Assembly: GCF_016283395.1 (NCBI RefSeq)
Contig: NZ_JAEEMU010000046.1
Span: 32,435 to 96,434 of the forward strand
Reading direction: 5' to 3'
DNA length: 64,000 bases
From: Ruminococcus sp.
Lineage (GTDB): Bacteria > Bacillota_A > Clostridia > Oscillospirales > Ruminococcaceae
The position numbers were made by a program, and so were the translations under genes. The notes below the pieces were generated by a model, which was given only the letters and a program-made list of their open reading frames with translations, ran no database searches and was not told the DNA's origin. Position 1 is the stretch's first letter. Every line of letters begins with the position of its first letter. Shown here one piece after another: positions 25,692-36,600 of this stretch.

Positions 25692-26671
25692 TCGTTTACT
25701 CCTCCTTTCGCAGCCATTCTGGCCTCTTTCTTTGCTTTCTTGATCTGCTTATTCATCTTGATCTCGTCCTTATCGCGCATTACGTAGAACAATACTGCCG
25801 AGCAGATTACAATTACAAGCCACATGAGCATACTTGCGGCAGCCGCTCTGTTATAGATATAGCTTCCTGCAAATGCCTGTTTATAAATGAATACACTGGT
25901 TGTAAGGGTTGCACTGTCAGGACCACCGTCAAGGAATACCTTAGGTATGTCGTACATATTCAAACCACCTACAAGGCTTGTTACAAGTGTATACAATAAA
26001 ACTGTCTTTAAGTTAGGTATTGTAATACGGAAGAAGGTCTGAACACCGTTCGCTCCGTCGATCTCTGCTGCTTCGTAAATGTCAGGGCTGATACCGAGTA
26101 CGCCCGAAACAAGTACGATCATAGTATTTCCGTACCATGTCCAGAACTGGATAAAGGCAACAATAAGTCTTGCCGCTGTACGGCTGTTAGTAAAGAAAAA
26201 TTCTTTATCCAGAAGGCCTGATGTTACGAGAAGATCGTTCATAGGTCCCTTTGGATAGCTGAAGATAGCTTTAAACAGAATCGCAACTGTTGCAGCAGTA
26301 ATGATGTTCGGCATATAGAATACTACTTTAAAGAAACCTTTACCTTTAATCTCATTACTGTGCGAGGTAAACCAGGCAGTCAGCAGAAGAGCAATTGTTA
26401 TCTGGGGAATAAAGTTCATTACCCAGATAAGTATCGTATTCTTCAGAGATTGTTTAAAGGATTCATTTTCTAAAACATCCCTAAAATTCTGGAAGATGTC
26501 ACTTTTTAAGAAATGATAATTTTCCTGTATAAGTCCTTTACGATCAGTAAAACCGAGAGTCGCTGTAAAAATAGTAGGATACAGCGTAAAAATCAAAAAT
26601 GCAACAACAAAAGGAATACTAAAGAGATATCCGTATTTTGAATAACTAATACCCTTGAGCTTCGTTTTCAA
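25679..26671 (-). CDS. Sugar ABC transporter permease (MalF/CUT1 type)
   Basis: 330 residues, six-helix core with an extended hydrophilic C-terminus (KKAKKEARMAAKGGVNEW). Coupling loop EAAEIDGANGVQTFFRITIP (about 200-219). The start is TTG at 26671 with GGAGG 9 nt upstream. It partners the MalG-type permease and the solute-binding protein of the same operon. An extensive hairpin (26695-26726) separates it from the binding-protein gene. Confidence 0.9.
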   Translation of the reverse strand: MKTKLKGISYSKYGYLFSIPFVVAFLIFTLYPTIFTATLGFTDRKGLIQENYHFLKSDIFQNFRDVLENESFKQSLKNTILIWVMNFIPQITIALLLTAWFTSHSNEIKGKGFFKVVFYMPNIITAATVAILFKAIFSYPKGPMNDLLVTSGLLDKEFFFTNSRTAARLIVAFIQFWTWYGNTMIVLVSGVLGISPDIYEAAEIDGANGVQTFFRITIPNLKTVLLYTLVTSLVGGLNMYDIPKVFLDGGPDSATLTTSVFIYKQAFAGSYIYNRAAAASMLMWLVIVICSAVLFYVMRDKDEIKMNKQIKKAKKEARMAAKGGVNEWRL

Positions 26672-26694
26672 AGCCGCAAACCTCCTTTTTATTT

Positions 26695-26726
26695 ATAAGC
26701 AGTACCGCAGAAGCGGTACTGCTTAT
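26695..26726 (-). promoter_or_regulatory. Intra-operon hairpin between binding-protein and permease genes
   Basis: Perfect 14-bp inverted repeat ATAAGCAGTACCGC / GCGGTACTGCTTAT with a 4-nt loop, 11 nt after the binding-protein stop. No good T-run follows. It probably stabilises the 3' end of the binding-protein message or attenuates read-through, giving more binding protein than permease. Confidence 0.7.
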
Positions 26727-26736
26727 AGGGGAAATA

Positions 26737-28122
26737 TTAGTCTACTTTAATGTCAAATGTATCGCCTACAGCCTGCTTGAAGTCCTTGATAGCTGCATCT
26801 CTTGTCTTAGCTCCGCCAGTGTACTGACGAACCTGATCACGCCAAGCACTGTTGATACCCTCATCGTACTGAGTGAGGTTATCGCCCTTAGCGAATGTGT
26901 TAGCCTTCTGATATACTTCAAACATATCCTGACCGCCAAGGATTTCAACCTTACCGTCAGACTTAGCCATAACAACATTTGAAGCTACAACGTCCTTAGT
27001 TGGGTTTTCAGGATCAAATGTACCGTTAGCCCACTTGTACTGTAGACCGTCCTCAGATGTATCGAGAGTTACCCACTCAATGATCTTACCAACAGCATCC
27101 TTGTTCTTTGAATCCTTGTTAGCAATGAGCCATGTACCGCCCCAGAAGAAACCTACAGGTGGCTGGCAAACTGCCCAGTCGCCGTATGTGCCTTCGCCTG
27201 GCTTTTTACCGCCGCAGTTGTCCTTCAGTGAGTAGTTGATGAGCCATGCAGGACCGAAGAAGCCGAGAACTGGCTTTTCACCTTCGCCCTTCATATCTGC
27301 GAACCAGCCGTCCTGCCAGTCCTGAGTATCGTTGTGGTATCCATTATCCTTGAGCTGCTTAGAAAGATCGAGGAATGCCTCACGCTTAGGATCGATATTG
27401 AGAGCACCGTTTACAACCCAACCTGTGTCTGAGCTGTTCTCAACTGCGTGCCAGAGGTCACCGTCACCTGAGATGATAGCGATATTCTTCTTCTTGAGGT
27501 CATCAGCGCACTTGAAGAACTGATCCCAGTCGCCTGAACCTGCACCGATCTGCTTCTCTACTTCTGCAACATCGTCTGTACCGAATGCATCCTTAGCTAC
27601 TGAACGTCTGTAGATGAATGCACCACCTGTAGCCTGGTAACCAAGACCAACTACCTTACCCTCAGGGTTTCTGCCGATTTCTACTGAGTAAGGAGCGATT
27701 TCAGCTTCCTTGATCTTGTTCTCAACGTCGATACCGAGCTCTTCGTATGGGCAAGCAAATCCTGCAGCATCGCCCTGTGTATACTTCAGAACGAAAGCAG
27801 CCTCTGCACAGTAGAAGTCAGGAGCATCTTCTCCGCCGCCTGAGAGTGCCTGGTCGAGAGCAGGCTGATACTGTCCTTCAGTTGTCGGGATCTCTGTAAC
27901 CTTTAACTCATACTTTTCAGCGAATTCAGGGTGTGTATCGAAGTACATCTTTGTCATGTTGATAACTTCCTTAGTAAAGGACATGAGCTTGATGACTGTC
28001 TTACCCTCCTTGGTTGTTGTACCGCCGCTTGAGCTTTCTTTCTCCTTACCACAGCTTACCATAGCTGAAGAAGCGAGAAGAGCGAGTGCTGAAATGACCG
28101 ATAATACTCTTGCTTTTTTCAT
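26737..28122 (-). CDS. Sugar ABC transporter substrate-binding lipoprotein
   Basis: 461 residues. Lipoprotein signal with Cys24 in SSAMVSCG, then a Ser/Gly/Thr-rich tether. Family 1 extracellular solute-binding fold (KTVIKLMSF...; VGLGYQATGGAFIYRRSVAKDAFG; WLIANKDSKNKDAVGKIIEWV). GGAGG lies 9 nt before the ATG. It captures oligosaccharide outside the membrane for the two downstream permeases; xylo-oligosaccharide is inferred from xylA and GH3 upstream. Confidence 0.9.
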   Translation of the reverse strand: MKKARVLSVISALALLASSAMVSCGKEKESSSGGTTTKEGKTVIKLMSFTKEVINMTKMYFDTHPEFAEKYELKVTEIPTTEGQYQPALDQALSGGGEDAPDFYCAEAAFVLKYTQGDAAGFACPYEELGIDVENKIKEAEIAPYSVEIGRNPEGKVVGLGYQATGGAFIYRRSVAKDAFGTDDVAEVEKQIGAGSGDWDQFFKCADDLKKKNIAIISGDGDLWHAVENSSDTGWVVNGALNIDPKREAFLDLSKQLKDNGYHNDTQDWQDGWFADMKGEGEKPVLGFFGPAWLINYSLKDNCGGKKPGEGTYGDWAVCQPPVGFFWGGTWLIANKDSKNKDAVGKIIEWVTLDTSEDGLQYKWANGTFDPENPTKDVVASNVVMAKSDGKVEILGGQDMFEVYQKANTFAKGDNLTQYDEGINSAWRDQVRQYTGGAKTRDAAIKDFKQAVGDTFDIKVD

Positions 28123-28167
28123 TTTTCTTGACCTCCAAATAAAAAATGTTTTTAATATTGTTCAGTC

Positions 28168-29481
28168 TTACAGACTGAAAAGAACATTATTAACGATAGA
28201 CTCAAGCATCTCCTGTCTGCCGCTTGAGAGTGAAGCTGTAACCTCTCCCTTTTCGAGAGCATACTTTTCAAGTGATGCGAAATCAGCCTTGCCAGCGATG
28301 ATATCTGCACCGATACCTGACTTCCATGAAGCATATCTGTCGTCAACAAACTTGTCGATACGTCCGTCCTCGATGAGCTTGAGAGCTGCTCTGAAACCGA
28401 GTGCGAATGCGTCCATACCTGCGATATAGCTGTAGAAGATATCCTCAGGTGTGAAGCTGCCTCTGCGAGCCTTAGCGTCAAAGTTGAGACCGCCGTTTGT
28501 GAAGCCGCCAGCCTTGATTACTTCGTACATACACATTGTTGTGTCGTAGATGTTTGTCGGGAACTGGTCTGTATCCCAGCCGAGGAGCGGATCGCCCTGG
28601 TTAGCGTCGATAGAACCGAATACACCGTTGTCTCTTGATACACGGAGCTCATGCTGGAATGTGTGCTGAGCAAGTGTAGCGTGGTTAGCTTCGATGTTCA
28701 TCTTGAAGTCCTTATCAAGACCGTACTTTCTGAGGAAGCCCAGAACAGTAGCTGTGTCAAAGTCATACTGGTGCTTTGTAGGCTCCTTTGGCTTTGGCTC
28801 GATGTAGAAATCCCCATTGAAACCGATCGAACGTCCGTACTCAACTGCCATCTTCATAAGACGAGCCATGTTGTCGAGTTCAAGACCCATATCAGTGTTG
28901 AGAAGTGTTTCATAACCTTCACGGCCGCCCCAGAATACATATCCGTTACCGCCGAGCTTTACTGTAGACTCAAGAGCCTTCTTTATCTGTGCTGCTGAAA
29001 ATGCAAATACGTCAGCTGATGGTGAAGTACCTGCACCGTGCATAAATCTTGGGTGATCGAAGCACTTAGCTGTACCCCAGAGGCACTTCTTGTCGCCCAT
29101 TACAGACTTCATATAATCTGTAACGATATCGAGCTGTGCATTTGTTTCCTTTAAGTTGCCGTACTCAGGAGAAAGGTCACGATCGTGGAAGCAGTAGTAA
29201 TCAATTGAAAGCTTATCCATGATCTCCTTAGCTGCATCTACCTTAGCCTTAGCTCTTGCAGCAGGATCAGCCTGTCCCCATGACTTGTCTGTTGTGCCGC
29301 AGCCGAACATATCTGTTCCGTCGCCGCCCATTGTGTGCCACCATGAAAGAGCAAACTTGAGGTGGTCACGCATCTTCTTGCCATTGATGATCTCATCGGG
29401 ATTGTAGTACTTGAATGAGAGAGGGTCTGTACTGTCCTTGCCCTTATACTCGATCTTACCGATATTCTTGAAAAATTCCAT
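28168..29481 (-). CDS. xylA: Xylose isomerase
   Basis: 437 residues from the ATG at 29481 (GGAGG at 5 nt), the standard class II length; an in-frame ATG 39 nt upstream lacks a site. Converts D-xylose to D-xylulose. Catalytic and metal motifs are present: [12 protein letters not shown] (about 94-105), [33 protein letters not shown] and DANQGD. No xylulokinase is in the window, so the next pathway step is encoded elsewhere. Lies between GH3 and the ABC transporter genes. Confidence 0.97.
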   Translation of the reverse strand: MEFFKNIGKIEYKGKDSTDPLSFKYYNPDEIINGKKMRDHLKFALSWWHTMGGDGTDMFGCGTTDKSWGQADPAARAKAKVDAAKEIMDKLSIDYYCFHDRDLSPEYGNLKETNAQLDIVTDYMKSVMGDKKCLWGTAKCFDHPRFMHGAGTSPSADVFAFSAAQIKKALESTVKLGGNGYVFWGGREGYETLLNTDMGLELDNMARLMKMAVEYGRSIGFNGDFYIEPKPKEPTKHQYDFDTATVLGFLRKYGLDKDFKMNIEANHATLAQHTFQHELRVSRDNGVFGSIDANQGDPLLGWDTDQFPTNIYDTTMCMYEVIKAGGFTNGGLNFDAKARRGSFTPEDIFYSYIAGMDAFALGFRAALKLIEDGRIDKFVDDRYASWKSGIGADIIAGKADFASLEKYALEKGEVTASLSSGRQEMLESIVNNVLFSL

Positions 29482-29492
29482 TTTATCCTCCA

Positions 29493-31571
29493 TTAGACAT
29501 TTATTTTCAGAGTAGTGCATTTTTTTCCGTTAAGCTTTTCACTTAACTGGTCGGGCTGCGATGTTCCTGCGTAGAGGGTGAATTCGCTGCCTTCCTTTAC
29601 CCATTCTCCGTTGTCGTTTACAGCCATGAAAGCTCTTTCGGGGAGAGTGACCTGTACGGTCTTGCTCTCGCCAACTTCAAGAGCAACTCTCTTGAAACCG
29701 CAAAGACTATGGTTGGGAACTGCGTTCTCCGAATAACCTTTAATATAAAACTGGACTACGTCCTCTGTTGCACGGCTGCCTGTATTTGTGATCTTTACAG
29801 AAGCTACGCCGTCTTTAAAGGACAGCTCCGAACATTCTGTTTCGGAGTAAGTAAGTCCGAAGCCAAAGGGGTAAAGTATATTGCCCTTGGCATATCTGTA
29901 AGTACGGTCCTTCATGCTGTAATCCGAGAAGTCGGGCAGCTTTGAAGCGTCCTCATAGAATGTTACGGGAAGCTTTCCCGAAGGTGATACCTTGCCGAAA
30001 AGTATATTCGCAAGTGCTCTTCCTCCAAGCTGACCGGGATACCACGCCTGAATGAGCGCGTCGCAGTCGGCTTCCACATTTATCGCACTGCCTGCGGCAG
30101 TTACTATGATGACGGGCTTTCCTACAGCCATTACCGTCTTAACAAGCTTTCTCTGTGACTCGGGAAGTCTGAGGTCGATCTTGTCGCCTGAGGAGAATTC
30201 GTTTCCTGTATCTCCTTCTTCACCTTCGATAGTTGCATCAAGACCTACGCAAAGAACGACTACATCTGAGTGCTCTGCGATTATTGCAGCCTCTGAAAGT
30301 CTGTCGTCAGGAAGAGCAAGTCCCATGCATCTGTCCTTATAAAGGTGACTTCCCTCGGAGTAGATGACTCTTCCGCTGTGAGCCTCGCGTATTCCATTAA
30401 GGAATGTTACGTACTCGTCAGCCCTGCCGTTGTAGTTGCCCTCAAGTGCGGGAACGCTGTCGGCATTCGGTCCGATAACTCCGATAGTCTTGTATTTGCT
30501 GCCGTCCAGCGGCAGGATACCATTGTTTTTCAGGAGCACCATTGAACGTTCCGAGCATTTAAGTGAGAACGCCTTGTGCTCATCGCAGGATACGATATCA
30601 TAATCAAGATCATCATATTCTGTGGACTTGTCAAACATACCAAGTCTTACCCTTGTTCTCATAAGCTTTACACAGGACTCTCTGAGATCATTCTCATTTA
30701 TAAGTCCTTCATTGAAAGCACTGAGAAGGTGGAGATATGTATTACCGCAGTTGAGATTGCAGCCTGTCTTTAATGCCAGTGCAGCAGACTCGGGAGCGGT
30801 CTTTGTCACACCGTGATTTGTGTGGAAATCTCTTATTGCCCAGCAGTCTGATACAAAGTGTCCGTCAAAGCCCCATTCGTCAAGCTTGCCCATAAGGAAC
30901 TTGCTTGCACAGGCAGGCTCACCGTTTACACGGTTGTAAGCACCCATGACACTTTCTACCTTAGCCTCTTTTACGAGAGCTTCAAAAGCTGCTGTATAAG
31001 TTTCTGTCATGTCCTTCATGTTTGACTTTGCGTCAAACTCATGTCTTGTAGCCTCAGGCCCGCTGTGTACTGCAAAATGCTTTGCACAGGCAGCTACTCT
31101 GAGAACCTTTCCGTCACCCTGAAGTCCCTTTGTATAAGCAACTCCCAGACGAGTTGTAAGGAACGGATCTTCTCCGTAGGTCTCCTGACCTCTTCCCCAT
31201 CTCGGATCACGGAATATATTGATATTCGGTGACCAGAGCGTGAGTCCTTTATATATGTCACGATCTTCGTGAGCGGAATATTCATTATACTTTGCTCGTG
31301 CTTCAACAGAAGTTATTTCTCCGGCCTTCTGTACAGCTTCATCATCAAACATTGCCGCAAGACCTATAGTCTGTGGGAACATAGTAGCTGTTCCTGCTCT
31401 TGCTACACCGTGAAGTCCTTCACTCCACCAGTTGTAAGCAGGTATCCCCAGTCTCTCCACGCTTGGAGCGTCATACTTGAGCTGCTCTGCCTGTTCCTCT
31501 ACTGACAATCTGTCTGTAAGATCTTCGGCTCTCTCAAGTGCGGACAATGCTTCGTCCCTGTACTTTTCCAT
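29493..31571 (-). CDS. GH3 beta-glycosidase, probably beta-xylosidase/arabinofuranosidase clade
   Basis: 692 residues from the ATG at 31571 (AAGGGG 7 nt upstream). No signal peptide, so it is an intracellular enzyme hydrolysing imported oligosaccharides. TIM-barrel domain, nucleophile Asp242 in FVSDCWAI; (alpha/beta)6 sandwich (about 340-560, [38 protein letters not shown]); C-terminal fibronectin-III-like domain (about 610-685). The SDCWAI context and [15 protein letters not shown] resemble GH3 beta-xylosidases rather than beta-glucosidases, and xylA is next, but substrate is inferred. Confidence 0.88.
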   Translation of the reverse strand: MEKYRDEALSALERAEDLTDRLSVEEQAEQLKYDAPSVERLGIPAYNWWSEGLHGVARAGTATMFPQTIGLAAMFDDEAVQKAGEITSVEARAKYNEYSAHEDRDIYKGLTLWSPNINIFRDPRWGRGQETYGEDPFLTTRLGVAYTKGLQGDGKVLRVAACAKHFAVHSGPEATRHEFDAKSNMKDMTETYTAAFEALVKEAKVESVMGAYNRVNGEPACASKFLMGKLDEWGFDGHFVSDCWAIRDFHTNHGVTKTAPESAALALKTGCNLNCGNTYLHLLSAFNEGLINENDLRESCVKLMRTRVRLGMFDKSTEYDDLDYDIVSCDEHKAFSLKCSERSMVLLKNNGILPLDGSKYKTIGVIGPNADSVPALEGNYNGRADEYVTFLNGIREAHSGRVIYSEGSHLYKDRCMGLALPDDRLSEAAIIAEHSDVVVLCVGLDATIEGEEGDTGNEFSSGDKIDLRLPESQRKLVKTVMAVGKPVIIVTAAGSAINVEADCDALIQAWYPGQLGGRALANILFGKVSPSGKLPVTFYEDASKLPDFSDYSMKDRTYRYAKGNILYPFGFGLTYSETECSELSFKDGVASVKITNTGSRATEDVVQFYIKGYSENAVPNHSLCGFKRVALEVGESKTVQVTLPERAFMAVNDNGEWVKEGSEFTLYAGTSQPDQLSEKLNGKKCTTLKINV

Positions 31572-31592
31572 AAGCATTCCCCTTTCAATCAA

Positions 31593-32483
31593 TCAAATTT
31601 TACTTACAAATTCCTCTATGACCTTTTCTGTTGCCCAGTCGGTCGTACTGAGCTCCCATTTTTCCGTTATTGATGCTGTCTCACCGGGCTGATAAGGTCT
31701 CAGCTCGCCGAGCAGCTCACATTCAAGGAAAATGGCGTTTGTGTAAGTTTCAAAGTTACAGCAAAAATCAGGATATTCTGTCTTAGTATACTCATCGAAG
31801 CACATTCTGAAAATGTTCTTTCCATTTATATACAATATCTGCTTTCCCGTAACATTAAAACCAGCCTTGAAAGGTTTCTTGATCTTGGGATCCTGTTTTA
31901 GCAGAACGTACTTATCGGTTAGTGTGAATCTTTCGTCTTTTACATCTGAATAGCTCCACAGCGACATAGTTCTGTTTGGCAGGAAACCTTTGTCATCTCT
32001 GCAAAGAGGAATGATCTCGGTTCCGCCCACCGCAAGTCCTGTTACGGACCAGGGCGCAAACTCCGCAGGCTTATCAGAGCAATTAGTGATCTTGTTTTCA
32101 ATGGTTACCGAGTTGCTTTCGTCCATCTTAATGATCAATTGGAACTGCTTGCCAAATACAGTTTTCGGAGGCGTAAGAGTGAGTGTGCCATTATCAAAAA
32201 TTGCTTCGACTTTTGAATTATCAGGAAGATAAGTTTCAGGCATGACTTCCGGAGCACTCCATAATCTGTGTCCGCCGTATGCATACCATACGCCGTAGCC
32301 GTTGTTTATCTCATAGAAATTCCTGTCAACGTCCTCAAACAGAACGTTTTCCCCGTCGGTAAAACCGAAAAAAACTATTCTCGGACCTACTTCAATAGTA
32401 GCGATAAGCTTTATTTCGCCATTATCAAGGCACAGACACTTTCCATAGTTTTTATAATCAGTTTCGTAGCATTTTATTGACAT
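31593..32483 (-). CDS. Aldose-epimerase-like (galactose mutarotase fold) protein
   Basis: 296 residues, cytoplasmic. Beta-rich sequence with features of mutarotase-fold proteins of the DUF4380 type: IATIEVGPRIVFFGF, YGGHRLWSAPEVMPETYLPDN (about 69-89), LTLTPPK and APWSVTGLAVGGTEIIPL (about 145-162). First gene of the leftward operon, so it may interconvert anomers of imported xylo-oligosaccharides or act on a modified sugar. The exact role is not known. 21 nt before the GH3 start. Confidence 0.7.
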   Translation of the reverse strand: MSIKCYETDYKNYGKCLCLDNGEIKLIATIEVGPRIVFFGFTDGENVLFEDVDRNFYEINNGYGVWYAYGGHRLWSAPEVMPETYLPDNSKVEAIFDNGTLTLTPPKTVFGKQFQLIIKMDESNSVTIENKITNCSDKPAEFAPWSVTGLAVGGTEIIPLCRDDKGFLPNRTMSLWSYSDVKDERFTLTDKYVLLKQDPKIKKPFKAGFNVTGKQILYINGKNIFRMCFDEYTKTEYPDFCCNFETYTNAIFLECELLGELRPYQPGETASITEKWELSTTDWATEKVIEEFVSKI

Positions 32484-32603
32484 TACACATCACCTTTCGT
32501 TTGCTCTATTGCTATTATATAACACTCCGTCAATTTATACTAATCAATTATTGCGGCTGTTTAATCAAGAATTGCTAAGATTGCACAAATTCTTTAAATC
32601 CCC

Positions 32604-32633
32604 TTTACAAATATTATCGTAATGGTGTATAAT
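32604..32633 (+). promoter_or_regulatory. Promoter of the divergent AraC regulator
   Basis: TTTACA (32604-32609), 18-nt spacer, TATAAT (32628-32633). The 223-nt divergent region 32484-32706 must also hold the operon promoter; on the minus strand TATAAT lies near 32517 without a good -35, which suits activator dependence. Confidence 0.55.
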
Positions 32634-32706
32634 TGCTATATAAACCACGGAAAATTATGAACATTGACATAAAATTCACAACAATTTTTGGTCAAGGAGG
32701 CTAATC

Positions 32707-33573
32707 ATGATTAAGAATCTATCGGGCGATTACGAGACTGTTGAATACGAAAATCAACGTTTCGTAATGCTTTATGACAATGATGAAATCGAGGAATATC
32801 CTACTCACTGGCATAACGCCGTAGAAATCATCATCCCCTTGCATAACGGGTTCACCGTAACATCAGGCGGCGTAGATTATCATTTAAACGAAAAGGAGAT
32901 AATCATTATCCCCCCAGGCGAGCTCCACTCGATGCCTGCACAGGAAGGACGAAGGATAATATTCCAGTGCAATAACAGTATACTCAGCGATGTACCGGCT
33001 CTTGAAGCTATAGTACCTGTTTTTTCATCAGCATTCCATATCACACCTGATGTCAGCAAGGAATTGTATATTCTTTCGCGCAAAAGTATACTTGATATTT
33101 ACTCCGAATACTATTCAAAATCTTCACTTGCAGATGTCAAGATCTACATATATTTAATAAAAATGCTTACTGCTGTCAGAGAATATCAGCTCACACAGGC
33201 TGCCGATATATTCGCAAATGATGCTACAGGACGCGATGATACGAGAAAATTTGGTATGGTCATGAAGTACATCAATCAGAACTATATGTACGAGATACCT
33301 CTTGAAAAGATCGCTTCTATCGCAGGTTACAGCAAATATCATTTCTCCCGTATTTTTAAGAAATATAACCACGTTTCGTATATCCAGTATATCAACAGCA
33401 AGCGAATAAAAGCTGCCGAGCGTCTGCTCATTGATCCAAACCTTTCGGTAACAGAAGTTGCTATGAGAGCAGGATTTGCAAGCCTTACCACCTTCAACCG
33501 TGCTTTCAAAAAGGCTAAAAACTGCACTCCTACGGAATTCAAGACGCTTTATAAGATATCTGACCATAATTAA
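32707..33573 (+). CDS. AraC-family regulator with cupin sensor domain
   Basis: 288 residues. The N-terminal cupin (about 25-95, HWHNAVEIIIPLHNGFTV, IIIPPGELHSM) is the likely sugar sensor. The C-terminal double helix-turn-helix (about 185-285) includes IPLEKIASIAGYSKYHFSRIFKKY and VTEVAMRAGFASLTTFNRAFKKAKNCTPTEFK. AAGGAGG lies 6 nt before the ATG. Divergent from the xylA/ABC operon, so very probably its activator, responding to a xylose-type ligand. Confidence 0.9.
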   Translation: MIKNLSGDYETVEYENQRFVMLYDNDEIEEYPTHWHNAVEIIIPLHNGFTVTSGGVDYHLNEKEIIIIPPGELHSMPAQEGRRIIFQCNNSILSDVPALEAIVPVFSSAFHITPDVSKELYILSRKSILDIYSEYYSKSSLADVKIYIYLIKMLTAVREYQLTQAADIFANDATGRDDTRKFGMVMKYINQNYMYEIPLEKIASIAGYSKYHFSRIFKKYNHVSYIQYINSKRIKAAERLLIDPNLSVTEVAMRAGFASLTTFNRAFKKAKNCTPTEFKTLYKISDHN

Positions 33574-33576
33574 AGC

Positions 33577-33604
33577 AAAAGCTGCGGTTTATCCGCAGCT
33601 TTTT
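33577..33604 (+). terminator. Terminator of the AraC gene
   Basis: AAAAGCTGCGG / CCGCAGCTTTT with a 5-nt loop and an in-stem T-run, 3 nt after the stop codon. Confidence 0.85.
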
Positions 33605-33620
33605 GTGCATACAAAAGCCG

Positions 33621-33647
33621 AAGGGCGGTACTTTTTGTACCGCCCTT
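33621..33647 (-). terminator. Hairpin terminating the GH9-GH16 gene
   Basis: Perfect 11-bp stem AAGGGCGGTAC / GTACCGCCCTT with a 5-nt loop, about 45 nt past the leftward stop at 33691. The minus-strand tail (CGGCTTTTG) is a weak T-run. Confidence 0.6.
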
Positions 33648-33690
33648 GACTAATGTATAATGGAAAGATATTTACAATTTCATTCACCAA

Positions 33691-36600
33691 TTATTGCTTA
33701 TTGTATGTTACCCACTGATAACGCGCAACAAGAGGTGTTTTACCATTGAATGCCTTGAGCCAGTCATCAACTGTAAGACCAGGCCATGCATTCATCATGA
33801 TCTTGCCTGCTGTACGTGGTATATTATCATAAGCTGTGTGAACAGCCTTTCCGTCGATATACCATGTAATGTGGTCAGGCTGCCAGTCAAATCCATATGT
33901 GTGGAATTCCTGTGATGCATCAAATCCGAGATCGATCATCTTTTCGTGTTTGCCCTGACCATTTGTGTAATAGTTGAGCTGTACCTTAGTTGTGTCCTTG
34001 CCGAGGATCTCGATATCTATCTCATCCCAAGGATTCTTGTCAGACTCACCTGTATAGGTGAAGAATGAAGATACAACACCGTCATTCTTTATAGCCTGCA
34101 TAGATGTCTCATAGTAGCCGTAGTGATAGAAGTTATTTGTACGGAACTCACCGCCTGAATAGCGTGGATTCCAGTTTGGATTTTTGTCATCTGTCCACTT
34201 CTGGTCTATGCTGAGCTCAAGGAGACCATTCTTAATAACTGCATTGCGCTCATACCACCAGCAATCAAAAGGCTTATCGTTTGTCCAGCCGTTAGATGCA
34301 AAGAAGTCGCCGCCCTTTCCTGTACGGAAATCAGATACCATTGTTGCGCGAGTGTTCATAGGTGTGCCCTTGTCAGGGAACGGGAGATTTACACTCGGAG
34401 CATTTGTGGTAGTAGTTGTTGCGCTTGTTGTAGTTGTAGTCGTTTTGCTTGTAGTAGTTGTTGTGGTAGTAGTTGTTGTTGTTGCAGGCTGAGCAGTAGT
34501 TGTAACTACAGGCTGAGTTGCATATGACTCAGGAAGATCAGCAAGTCCAAGGAGATACTTCTGGATAGAAACAGCATCATTTCCTGTAAGGTTAGTGCCG
34601 TTCTCGTAAACGTCAGCATTTGCAACGCCCTGTGCTGTTATATGGTCTGTGTTTGTACCGTTAACACCGTACTTGTTAGGATTAGCAAGCGACTGCATTA
34701 CAAGTACAACGTCAGACATATCAACATCGCCGTCGCAGTTAGCATCGCCCCATTTGGTTACGCCCGAAGGTGTAGGAGGTGTTACTACAGGCTGCTGTGA
34801 TGATGCTGCGCCGTCTGTAAGTGTGAGCAGATATGTAAGCGGAGAATTCCAATAAATTGTGATCTCGTTTGTTGAATAGCTCTCGCTGTTGTCGATGTAG
34901 CACTTGTAAGCAGGTGCATCTGCACAGTATGCCTTTGCAGCACTGTCTTCAAGTGCTGAGTTTACACCGCCAACCAGCATACCCTTCATTGCTTCGCCTG
35001 CTGCAATAGAAGGTCTGTGGTGAGGATTCTGAGGCGAAACTTCACCATAGCCTGTCACAAAGCTTGTTCCAAGAGGATTTGTGCCAAGGAGATAGTCAAG
35101 CTGTCCGTCAGCAGCATTGAGGTAAGCTGTATCGCCTGTAAGCTGATATGCAAGACCAAGAACGATACCTGCATTTGCAACTGTCATATTGCTGCCCCAG
35201 TTGAATGTAGAGAGTGCTACACCATAGCCTGTTCCCTTAGCTCTGCTTACAAATTTATCTGCCTGAGAAATTATCTCCTGCTTAGCATTTTTATATACTG
35301 CAGAATTAACATCGGGATCCTTCATCGTAAGGATAGCGATATTACCATAATCGCCAACTGTTGACCAGTCAAGTCCGCTCAAAGCTCTGCTTACATCACT
35401 GATATACTTGCTGTCGCCTGTTGCACGGTACATCTGGATAGCTGCCCAGTAGCGCTCGTCCTTGTCAGTCTTATCGCCGTAATCACCTGTAACTATATCA
35501 ATAGGATTCTTGAAGTTGAAATCAGGATTCTGCTTGAGATAATCCCAAGACTTCTTTGCACGGTCGAGACAGTCAGCAGCAAATGTGCTGTCAACGTCCT
35601 TGTAGAACTCATATGCAAGAGCCATAGAAGCACAGAAATCAGCAGTTGCTGTTGAAGAAACAGGAGTTACTATAAGCTCACCTGTTTCCTTTTCAGGCAT
35701 TATAAATCCAGGGAAGTTTGCGCAGCTTACCTTATGGTATACGCCGCCGTCGCTTCTCTGCATCTTCTTCATCCACTCAAGCTCGAAACGTGCTTCGTCA
35801 AGAATATCAGCTACGCCGTTTCCGCTCTCGGGGATACCAATGCTGTCACTGTAGAGTGAAGGTGCAGCACTGTAAGCATAAAGAATATCAGCTACAGCCT
35901 TTGCGCCAGGAACCACATATCTTCCGTAGTCACCTGCATCGTGCCAGCCGCCTGAAACGTCTATCTTATCACTTGTGCCGTAAACAGTTGCCATTGAAGT
36001 GTGGCAAGCAGGGTGACTGAATTTTCCGCCCTCTACTGCAACACCACAGCGCTGTAAGTAAAGCATCTTTACAGAATCGTCAAGAAGATTTCCGTAAACA
36101 TTGTCGCCGATAGCGAAAGTATATGAATTATCAAGCCCGCTGCACTTGATGTAATATTTTCCAGGAGCAGTTACCTTTGAGAAATCGCCCTTATAGTTTG
36201 TCTCGTTTGCACCTGAATTGCTTACAGGACCTTCAAGCTGTCCTGTATAAACACTTACATTTGTATCAGCATTAACGACCTCAAATGTTCCTGCTGATTC
36301 AACGTTTCTGAAAACAGCGATCTTCGGAGCATTTGTCCTGTAGCCTACCTGATTGATATTGATATCATTCTCATAAGGCTTGTCAGCTGAATAGTCAACC
36401 TTGCTGTCGTCAACAAGTTCAAGAGAAACGTTGTCAAGGTAGATAGTGTGCTCACCAAGCTCAGGATCCTTCTCCTGCAATCCGCAGTTGAAACACATTT
36501 TAGCCATGATATCAGTATCTTCCTCCATTGTGAACTCATAGTCCACTGTCTGAGGAGTTGATGATATCTGGAGTCCCTTCCATGTGTATGCCTGATATTT

